Source: a virus
IMG/VR virus record: IMGVR_UViG_3300009550_000053
Span: 1-27,841 of that record
Direction: 5' to 3' (one strand)
DNA: 27,841 bases
How positions within the stretch are numbered: the stretch's first letter is position 1; each line of letters opens with the position of its first letter. The notes under the pieces were generated by a model. It made no database searches. It saw only the letters and a list, made by a program, of their open reading frames with translations, and was not told where the DNA came from. Position numbers and translations under genes: made by a program. Shown here piece by piece: positions 1-6,302 of this stretch.

Positions 1-569
1 GTCGTATTAGCTGTTCCATCTAATCTTATTCCTATTCCATCAGCATGAACGGTTAGAGGTGAAGCAGGAGTACTCGTTCCTATACCAACATTTCCACCTC
101 TTAAATTCATTGTTTCTGTTGTACCAGCAATGAATCTCATTCTTCCACCTTCTCCAGCAGAACTAGCAAATTGAGTTATACTTCCATAATCTGCATCAGA
201 AGTATCTCCTAAATTTATAATTGTTCCATGCCCCGTAGAATTAGAGGTTAATTGTAAAGTGTTATAAGCACTCGAAGCACCAGTCACTGTGACTGTTCCA
301 GTTAAACTAGGACTTGCCAAAGGCGCTTTTGCTGCTATACTATTTGTTAATGTAGTATTTAAAGCAGCGTCATCATTTAACGCAGCTGCTATTTCGTTTA
401 AAGTATTCAATGTACTTGGCGCGCCATCAACGAGATTAGATATTGCAGTCGTCACATAAGCTGTCGTAGCTAATTTAGTAGTATTATCAGAAGCACTCTG
501 TGTTGTTGCTACTGAAGCACTTGGTATTACTACATTATCATCTAAAAGTTTTACTTTTGTTGTTGCCAT
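1..569 (-). CDS. Tail fibre gene, N-terminal part (3' end outside window)
   Basis: An ATG at 569 opens a frame with no stop to the window edge (189 codons visible). Its Shine-Dalgarno sequence AGGAGG lies 8 nt upstream, inside the end of the preceding fibre gene, and only one base separates that gene's stop from this start. The translation begins MATTKVKLLDDNVVIPSASV. It continues with the very common fibre module SDNTTKLATTAYVTTAISNL, then VDGAPSTLNTLNEIAAALND and KAPLASPSLTGTVTVTG. A 'GNVGIGTSTPASPLTVHADG' repeat of the same type as in the preceding gene follows. It is therefore another beta-structured fibre or receptor-binding protein. Whether it carries a chaperone domain at its end cannot be seen. 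Confidence 0.85.
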   Translation of the reverse strand, partial: MATTKVKLLDDNVVIPSASVATTQSASDNTTKLATTAYVTTAISNLVDGAPSTLNTLNEIAAALNDDAALNTTLTNSIAAKAPLASPSLTGTVTVTGASSAYNTLQLTSNSTGHGTIINLGDTSDADYGSITQFASSAGEGGRMRFIAGTTETMNLRGGNVGIGTSTPASPLTVHADGIGIRLDGTANT

Positions 570-570
570 A

Positions 571-927
571 TTATAAACCTCCTGCTGTTAATCTTGCTTC
601 AAGTTCTTGTATTGTTTTTACGAGTAATGGAACTAATTTACTATTATCTATGGCTTGATACTCAGGTACTGATTCTGTTTTAACATCTCCAACACTTTTA
701 CCTTCTGGTATTTCATCTCCGTCTTCATATAAAATAGGGTCAGCCATACCATCTTTTTCGCCATATATAGCTTCTGGAACAATACTTGATACTTCGTGAG
801 CTAAGAAACCATCAACTAATGTATTAGTATCATCAGCTATAAAATTAAATCTTGCCGGTTTTAGTTGTTTTAGTCTTGCTGTTGCGTCCCAAGTATAATC
901 TACATTTTCTTTTAATCTGTAATCCGA
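571..927 (-). other. Peptidase_S74 chaperone domain of the 671-aa fibre
   Basis: The Ser codon (TCG, 925-927) and the Lys five residues later form the dyad expected for autocleavage, with cleavage expected just before the Ser. The block FLAHEVSSIVPEAI and the terminal helix are as in the family. The released part would be about 118 residues. Confidence 0.85.
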
Positions 928-2586
928 AGTAGTGTAATAAGATGTTGAACCTGAATTAGCAACAATAGAACCAACTTCTCCACCACCAACAGTTCTTTCA
1001 AAAGCTAAAGCCTTATAACCCGTTCCAACTTCTCCAACAAAATTACCATGACCATTAGCAGTAGCACTTCCACTGTATGCTTGTCTGCCTAAATGATTTA
1101 TACGCAATCTTTCTGTAAATGCTGTACCTGTACAAAAATATATAGACCCTGCTTGTAATTCCATTGTAGCTGAAGCACTTGTTGCTCCATAATTATTTCT
1201 TATAGTAAACTTAGTAAAACCGCTATTATCATGATGTAAAATACTATTTACAATTCTTATTTGACTATCATCACCAGATAATTCTAAAACTTTTCCGACT
1301 GAAGAACCAGTTAAACCTAATTTTGCAGGACTAGTCGTTCCAATTCCAACATTTCCTGCCCCATCAATTGTCATTCTAGCAACACCAGCATTAGTATGGA
1401 AAGTTAAATCTCTATCTGCATTATAACTCATTCCACCATCATAAGCATCAGTGTTATTTGCAAGGGCTCTAGAAAAATAATATCCACCATTATTTGCACC
1501 ATTATATAATGCCATACCACCTGCACCACCTGCACCAACAACTAACATATTAGCATTAGCATGGTTATTTGATGGGCTAGTATTACCTATACCAACTTTT
1601 CCATTATGGTCAATAACCATTCTATGTTGTGTATCTTTATCATCATAAAAATAAAGTTTATCATCACCAGAACCAATGGACCATTTTGTAGGTACTGATG
1701 TAGAAAATAAATTAAGTACTGCGTAATTAGTTCCTTCAACTGTTAACTGTCTTGAACTACTTCCCCAATCAGCGTTGTAAGGAGAGTTTGTTCCAATTCC
1801 AACGTGGCCTGAAGAAATAATACGCATTCTTTCTAAATTACCGTAATTTGAAAATCTTAAAGAATCATCAGAATGGTCATATCCTATTAAGCCTTGAGAC
1901 CTTGTGCCATCTGAAAACATTATTAAAGCTTGATTAGAAGCAGGAGTTCTTATATCAATAGCTATAGAGTCATTATTTTCTAAAATTAATCTATCTGCAC
2001 CATCAGGAGTATAAGATGAACCTGAATCACCTCCGTATACATGTAATACACCTTCAGGACTACTCGTTCCAATTCCAACTTTGCCTGATGAGTCTATTGC
2101 GACTTTTACAGTACCACCACTATTTTTAAATGTATAATTAGTTGCTCTAAATCCCATTGCTCCCCAAGCAGAACCTGGATTATTATATGCACCAATCTGT
2201 CCCACAACATCAAGGTTGCCAGCAATTTGCATATGAGAAGCTGCTGTGACTATACCTGATGTGACTTGTAAACCATGTGACATTACAAATCTGTCATTTG
2301 CTGCAGACCAATTTAGTGTTGCATCGGTTGAACCATCAATAGCATCTTGTATTGTAATACCTGCTCCATCAACAGCACTTGAAGTATCATTGGATGCGTG
2401 GTAATTTAAAACAATATTTTTATCTGCCACTTGTAAAGTAGTAGCATCTAATGTGACGGTACTACCATTAACTGTAAGGTTTCCACTTAATGTAAGATTT
2501 GTTAATGAACCGGCACCAGCTGCAGTGATACGTTCTGTACCAGCTACGCTTAAACCATGTTTTACTTCGAAATTTTTATTTGCCAT
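571..2586 (-). CDS. Tail fibre with VGIGT repeats and C-terminal S74 chaperone
   Basis: This protein has 671 residues. After a short N-terminus it carries the module LTLSGNLTVNGSTVTLDATT and DAIDGSTDATLNWSAANDRF (about 29-106), a near copy of one in the upstream 1199-residue fibre. Four 'VGIG-x-x-SP' repeats follow (170, 262, 331, 413), each closing a beta segment such as MRIISSGHVGIGTNSP; this is a well-known fibre repeat. The C-terminal 118 residues are a Peptidase_S74 chaperone: SDYRLKENV with Ser554 and Lys559 at the catalytic spacing, VDGFLAHEVSSIVPEAI, and a terminal helix LVKTIQELEARL. It should therefore trimerise and self-cleave. A late promoter box lies 32 nt before the ATG, overlapping the stop of the upstream gene. 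GGAG is found before the start at a longish distance. Confidence 0.9.
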   Translation of the reverse strand: MANKNFEVKHGLSVAGTERITAAGAGSLTNLTLSGNLTVNGSTVTLDATTLQVADKNIVLNYHASNDTSSAVDGAGITIQDAIDGSTDATLNWSAANDRFVMSHGLQVTSGIVTAASHMQIAGNLDVVGQIGAYNNPGSAWGAMGFRATNYTFKNSGGTVKVAIDSSGKVGIGTSSPEGVLHVYGGDSGSSYTPDGADRLILENNDSIAIDIRTPASNQALIMFSDGTRSQGLIGYDHSDDSLRFSNYGNLERMRIISSGHVGIGTNSPYNADWGSSSRQLTVEGTNYAVLNLFSTSVPTKWSIGSGDDKLYFYDDKDTQHRMVIDHNGKVGIGNTSPSNNHANANMLVVGAGGAGGMALYNGANNGGYYFSRALANNTDAYDGGMSYNADRDLTFHTNAGVARMTIDGAGNVGIGTTSPAKLGLTGSSVGKVLELSGDDSQIRIVNSILHHDNSGFTKFTIRNNYGATSASATMELQAGSIYFCTGTAFTERLRINHLGRQAYSGSATANGHGNFVGEVGTGYKALAFERTVGGGEVGSIVANSGSTSYYTTSDYRLKENVDYTWDATARLKQLKPARFNFIADDTNTLVDGFLAHEVSSIVPEAIYGEKDGMADPILYEDGDEIPEGKSVGDVKTESVPEYQAIDNSKLVPLLVKTIQELEARLTAGGL
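2269..2502 (-). repeat. Shared SGNLTV fibre module, copy in the 671-aa fibre
   Basis: Partner of 4976-5209. Shorter relatives of the first half occur at 6879-6992 (496-residue fibre) and about 10083-10192 (1205-residue fibre). Confidence 0.8.
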
Positions 2587-2617
2587 TTACGTTTTCACTC
2601 TCCAACGTTTATTATTC

Positions 2618-2625
2618 TATTTATA
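2618..2625 (-). promoter_or_regulatory. T4-type late promoter box upstream of the 671-aa fibre
   Basis: Exact TATAAATA on the minus strand, containing the TAA stop of the 1199-residue fibre. The predicted start near 2612 gives a leader of 26 nt with GGAG in it. Confidence 0.65.
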
Positions 2626-5600
2626 CAGGTATTGCCGTTGAAACAACCCTCGCAGTTAAACTACTATTACTTCCTGGTGTGACTTGTAATAATATATTAC
2701 CACCTGAAATTGTAGCACTTAATGTGCCGAGTGCAGCATTATCGAATAATGTACCATACTCTGTGATATAAACTGTAGTACCATCATGTATTAAACTAAC
2801 TTCTGTTGAATGGTAATCAGTTCCTTGTGTTAATTGAACTATATATTTAATTGTTCTGTATGTATTACTCGAATGTGTTGCAATTGTTGTTGCACTTGTT
2901 GAGGTCATTGTGGTTGATGTGACAGCTGAACCTTGTACAGTTGTATCATCAAACATTGCAATTGTGTTAATTGAATCGGTGGCCGGTTGATTTATTTCTG
3001 AAACAGTTGGTGTTATTATTTCTATACTATGTCCACTTGGTACATCAGTATCGAATGTTAAAGTTGTACCACTTACAGAATATGTTGCTTTTTCTTGATA
3101 TACACCATCTAAATATACGAAGGTATTATTTTCCGATATTGGATTAACCGACATTGTATAAGCTGCCGTGCTACCATTTCCAGTAAATGCATCAACATTC
3201 ATAGCTTGCCCAGCAATACCTTTACCCATTGTGTGTATTACTACTTCAGTACCTGATGCTGGAGCACTATCTAAAGTGACTGTATTTCCACTTAATGTAT
3301 ATGAATTTTTATTTTGATATACACCTTCTAAAAACACGATTAAACTATCTTCACTTGAAGGTGTTTGACTTAATGTAAAATCTGTAGTTGTCGCGTTTGC
3401 TGTGGTGGCTAAGTCAGTTGTAAAAGGTGTGACTGAGCTTGAACCCGTGAGAGTGACAGTATCTGTTCCTGCGGTTGTGGTGATATCAATACCACCTGCT
3501 CCTACAAGAGTCAGAGTATCAGTGACCTGGTCGGCGGCAACGGTTGTTTGGCCACTTACAGCTATATTACCAAATGAATTACCTCCAGTACTACTATTCG
3601 TAACTGTTATTTCATCTGAACTTGCATTAGTTGTTAGTGTAATACCTGTTCCTGCCACTAGGGTTAGTGTGTCTGAAGTCGAGTCAGCACTTACTGTACT
3701 TTGTCCACTCACAGCAATGTTAGCGAAGGCGTTATCTCCAGCGGTTCCCCAACTTAAGTTTCCACTACCGTCGGTTTTTAATGCTTGGCCACTAGAGCCA
3801 TCGGCGTTGGGTAATACCCATATTTGGTCGCCTGATAATGCAGGTGCCTCAAACCCTACAAAATTAGAACCCTCATAGAATCTTAATTCATTTGCTGAAC
3901 CATCCAATGAGAGATGTCCACTTACATTAAGTGTACCATTTAAATCTGTATCACCATTTACTGTTAAACCAGTTGCATCATCAATGGTGACATTTCTATT
4001 ACCTATGACAACTTCTATTAAAGCGCCACTAGGTGGTGTATTACCTGAACCAAATGTTAATGTTGAACCACTAACACTATACTTATCTTTGGCTTGATAT
4101 ACACCATCAATATAAACTTGTGTATTATTTTCGTGATTTGGATTTACTCCAAGAGCAACTGTATTTGTTGAACCATCACCAGTATCTGTCACAACTGAAC
4201 TATCGCCAAATCCTAAAACTTGTACAAATGCTTCAACTTGTAGTTTATCACCAGTAGTTGCGCCATTTACTAAAACAATTGTTGTTCCATTAGTTGCGGT
4301 AAAGTCAGTAGTTGGTACTAATTTAATACCATTTAATAAAACTGAAACAGCACCTGCAGTATATGCTAATGTATTTCCATTTGCATCTGAACCTGAGAAT
4401 GATGTTTGACCAGATGTCGCAGTAAATAAAAATTCTGAATATACTCCGCTTTGCCCACTTCCACTTCCTGAAATAGTGATGGTTTTTGTAGCTCCGGTAC
4501 CTGATGCTGTGACTCCAGCACCTACAAAGTTTAATGTTGAACCTGCTGTTGATAAAGCTGAACCTTCATCTTGAATTGTAAGTGCACCACCGGATACTGT
4601 GATAGTTTTTGTTGCGCCTGAGCCAGATGCCGTAACGCCTGAACCGACAAAGTTTAGAGTAGTAGCTGCAGTTGATAATGATGAACCTTCTTCTTGGACT
4701 GTTATTGATGAACCACCAGCTGCGGCAATAGTGACTGAATCTGCTGATGCATCAGTTGTAAGTGTAATATTAGAACCAGCAACTAAAGTTAATGTATCAC
4801 TATTAGAATCTGCTGCTACGTTTGATTGTCCACTTACTGCTATTGTTCCAAATGCATTTCCTCCAGCCGATATAGAACTAAATGATAAATTACCACTACC
4901 ATCTGTGACTAAAGCTTGTCCACTTGAGCCATCACTTGATGGATATGTTAATGAAGCAATTGTTGCACCAGGAGCTGTGATTGCATGTGAAAAATCAAAC
5001 TCATCATCCGATGCATCCCATAATAGTGTAGCATCAGTTGAAGCATTAACAGCATCTTGAATTGTAAGACCAGCTCCATTTGCTGAACCTGATGTATCGC
5101 CTGAGCCTTTATTAACTGTTATGTTTTTATCTTCTACATCAAGAGTGGCTGTATTTAAAGTAGTAGTTGTACCACTTACAGTTAAATTTCCTGAAACAGT
5201 TAAATCGTTAAATGTGACATCACTTGAAGAACCAACCGCTTGGCCTATATTAATAACACCACTTCCAGTAATTGTGACTCCAGTTCCACCTGTTAAATGT
5301 GCTAATACTTCTGCTTGGCTTGGCCCTGTATATGTTATAACACCGGTTGAACTATTATAAGCTAATGAACCATCACCACCTGCATCAGTGACCGATATAG
5401 CTCCTCTAGCATCTGAATCTGCGTATTGTGTTATTGATGTAGATATTGCACCATTTGATATACCTATACCAGTTCCTGCAGAAAAATGAGCTCTTACTTC
5501 AGATGCACTAGGACCGGTATATGTAAAAACACCAGTACTACTATTATACGCAAGGGAACCATCCCCACCTGCGTCCGTGGCGGATACGGACCCACGCGCG

Positions 5601-6220
5601 CGTGCCTGAGTAAAATATTGATTTGTTCCTTCGGATAAATCTGCTGTATCAAATCCAGTTAAATTACGAGTATTGAAACTAGCTTTATTACCCATATATC
5701 CATGTGCTGAACATTGGTAATATAAACACATAGGTGTTGATTCTGTTGGAACAATTTGTGTGTATGCTCCTGATGAACCAGGTGTACCGTTTGTTGTGAC
5801 ACCGGCAGTATATGAAGTTGTTTTATCTGCTTCGTAATAGAATCTTAATGGATGACCTGAGTTTGAACTATCTGATTGGTCAAATCTATATGTATTACCA
5901 GGTACCAACATTAAGTGTGGTGATTGAACGCCATCAATATGATATCCTGAACTTGAACCTGAACCATGATAAGCATGGTCTGAATTTTTTGCTACAACTT
6001 TTACTTCAAAGGAAAGGGTTTGACTTTTTCTTATTTTAAAATATGAATCAGTAGCTGAACCAACTTGAAATACTTCACTATTAGAACCTTCAGTACTTTT
6101 AGCATAAAGTTTACCATCATAGGTATTTAGTGCTAATTCACCAAGGTCTAAATTACTTGTTGTTGGTATGGCACCTGCGGTAGCAGAACGCCTTAATTTA
6201 ATATTTGTATTTCTTGCCAA
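2621..6220 (-). CDS. Multi-domain tail fibre with cupredoxin-like domain (TTG start)
   Basis: This 1199-residue fibre is a chain of modules. The attachment N-terminus (residues 1-55, LDLGELALNTYDGKLYAK) is followed by a cupredoxin-like domain (60-183) with His123, Cys170, His173 and Met176. Then come two copies of a VTDAGGDGSLAYNSSTG module (211-262, 275-326) and the shared SGNLTVSGTTTTLNTATLDV module (338-415). Two PSSDGSSGQAL/TDGSGNL linkers, three IAVSGQ repeats and two 'LNFVGxGVTASG' repeats follow. Three modules carry Gly-Val-Tyr-Gln loops (706, 966, 1039). The C-terminal domain (1118-1199) begins YRTIKYIVQLTQGTDYHSTE, a type widespread in marine fibres. The start is TTG (6218-6220), supported by AGGAG six nt upstream and by the protein family's usual N-terminus starting exactly here. 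Base composition is uneven within the gene, pointing to recombination. Confidence 0.88.
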   Translation of the reverse strand: MARNTNIKLRRSATAGAIPTTSNLDLGELALNTYDGKLYAKSTEGSNSEVFQVGSATDSYFKIRKSQTLSFEVKVVAKNSDHAYHGSGSSSGYHIDGVQSPHLMLVPGNTYRFDQSDSSNSGHPLRFYYEADKTTSYTAGVTTNGTPGSSGAYTQIVPTESTPMCLYYQCSAHGYMGNKASFNTRNLTGFDTADLSEGTNQYFTQARARGSVSATDAGGDGSLAYNSSTGVFTYTGPSASEVRAHFSAGTGIGISNGAISTSITQYADSDARGAISVTDAGGDGSLAYNSSTGVITYTGPSQAEVLAHLTGGTGVTITGSGVINIGQAVGSSSDVTFNDLTVSGNLTVSGTTTTLNTATLDVEDKNITVNKGSGDTSGSANGAGLTIQDAVNASTDATLLWDASDDEFDFSHAITAPGATIASLTYPSSDGSSGQALVTDGSGNLSFSSISAGGNAFGTIAVSGQSNVAADSNSDTLTLVAGSNITLTTDASADSVTIAAAGGSSITVQEEGSSLSTAATTLNFVGSGVTASGSGATKTITVSGGALTIQDEGSALSTAGSTLNFVGAGVTASGTGATKTITISGSGSGQSGVYSEFLFTATSGQTSFSGSDANGNTLAYTAGAVSVLLNGIKLVPTTDFTATNGTTIVLVNGATTGDKLQVEAFVQVLGFGDSSVVTDTGDGSTNTVALGVNPNHENNTQVYIDGVYQAKDKYSVSGSTLTFGSGNTPPSGALIEVVIGNRNVTIDDATGLTVNGDTDLNGTLNVSGHLSLDGSANELRFYEGSNFVGFEAPALSGDQIWVLPNADGSSGQALKTDGSGNLSWGTAGDNAFANIAVSGQSTVSADSTSDTLTLVAGTGITLTTNASSDEITVTNSSTGGNSFGNIAVSGQTTVAADQVTDTLTLVGAGGIDITTTAGTDTVTLTGSSSVTPFTTDLATTANATTTDFTLSQTPSSEDSLIVFLEGVYQNKNSYTLSGNTVTLDSAPASGTEVVIHTMGKGIAGQAMNVDAFTGNGSTAAYTMSVNPISENNTFVYLDGVYQEKATYSVSGTTLTFDTDVPSGHSIEIITPTVSEINQPATDSINTIAMFDDTTVQGSAVTSTTMTSTSATTIATHSSNTYRTIKYIVQLTQGTDYHSTEVSLIHDGTTVYITEYGTLFDNAALGTLSATISGGNILLQVTPGSNSSLTARVVSTAIPV
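3011..4126 (-). repeat. Three GVYQ loop modules
   Basis: Segments at 3998-4126, 3227-3346 and 3011-3127 encode (V/L)-x-(L/I)-(E/D)-GVYQ, x-K-x-x-Y-(S/T)-(V/L)-SG, T-(L/V)-T, then P-x-G-x-x-(I/V)-(E/V). They are separated by other modules. Confidence 0.75.
3443..3736 (-). repeat. Two adjacent IAVSGQ modules (third copy at 4721-4861)
   Basis: Residues 829-874 and 880-926 of the 1199-residue fibre share F-(A/G)-NIAVSGQ, then V-x-AD, DTLTLV and a G-I-x-(L/I)-TT end. A third copy is at residues 454-500. Confidence 0.78.
4463..4708 (-). repeat. Two tandem LNFVGxGVTASG modules
   Basis: Residues 505-545 and 547-586 of the 1199-residue fibre are near-identical: I-x-V/I-Q-(E/D)-EGS-(S/A)-LSTA, then TLNFVG-(S/A)-GVTASG and ATKTIT-(V/I)-SG. 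Confidence 0.8.
4976..5209 (-). repeat. Shared SGNLTV fibre module, copy in the 1199-aa fibre
   Basis: Residues about 338-415 match residues about 29-106 of the 671-residue fibre (2269-2502): SGNLTV-(S/N)-G, TTL-x-x-TL-x-V-x-DKNI, DGAG/NGAG, TIQDA and STDATL-x-W. Confidence 0.8.
5243..5590 (-). repeat. Two tandem VTDAGGDGSLAYNSSTG modules
   Basis: Copies at 5435-5590 and 5243-5398 encode residues 211-262 and 275-326 of the 1199-residue fibre. Both read S-V-(S/T)-x-x-DAGGDGSLAYNSSTGV, then TYTGPS and EV-x-AH. The codons of the first copy are much more GC-rich than those of the second. Confidence 0.8.
5672..6043 (-). other. Cupredoxin-like domain in tail fibre
   Basis: Residues about 60-183 of the 1199-residue fibre. 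The pattern of a small copper protein is present: a strand with LVPGNTYRF, then GHPLRF with His123, and a C-terminal loop LYYQCSAHGYMG giving Cys170, His173 and Met176. This matches the order His...Cys-x2-His-xn-Met of type 1 copper sites, though the last spacing is shorter than in plastocyanin. Copper binding is inferred. Confidence 0.65.
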
Positions 6221-6240
6221 TTTTGGCTCCTCTTTTCAAT

Positions 6241-6252
6241 CTCTATATAGAG
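6241..6252. repeat. Short palindrome upstream of the TTG start
   Basis: CTCTATATAGAG is a perfect 12-bp palindrome. It lies just upstream of the AGGAG ribosome binding site of the 1199-residue fibre. Confidence 0.45.
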
Positions 6253-6273
6253 AATTTAATAAAACAGTTTACA

Positions 6274-6291
6274 AACACATATTTATGTGTT
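6274..6291. repeat. Inverted repeat in the 496/1199 gene gap
   Basis: AACACATA and TATGTGTT are perfect inverted arms separated by 2 bp. The stem is AT-rich and is followed on the minus strand by a T-rich stretch without a clean run, so it is a poor terminator but may be a leader or 3'-end hairpin. Confidence 0.5.
6280..6287 (-). promoter_or_regulatory. Weak late promoter-like box upstream of the 1199-aa fibre
   Basis: CATAAATA (7 of 8 match to the late box) on the minus strand in the 82-nt gap. It lies inside the inverted repeat 6274-6291. A leader of about 54 nt would follow. Confidence 0.35.
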
Positions 6292-6302
6292 ATAATATAA
6301 TA

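Noticed and set aside
571-927. A phage-encoded protease acting on other proteins
   Set aside because: The S74 domain is an intramolecular chaperone that cleaves its own chain after folding; nothing suggests action on other targets.
3402-3878. Plus-strand open frame of 158 codons (also 8775-9212, 10149-10577, 4599-5060 and others)
   Set aside because: These lie opposite fibre genes with clear protein signatures; their Val/Pro/Ser-rich translations are the complement of Thr/Gly/Asn codons. No ribosome binding sites or recognisable domains.
3011-5590. CRISPR-like or satellite repeats
   Set aside because: The repeats are protein-level modules in one open frame with diverged DNA, not regular repeats and spacers.
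6274-6291. Rho-independent terminator after the 496-residue gene
   Set aside because: The stem is almost all A-T and there is no clean U-run after it, so I list it only as an inverted repeat.
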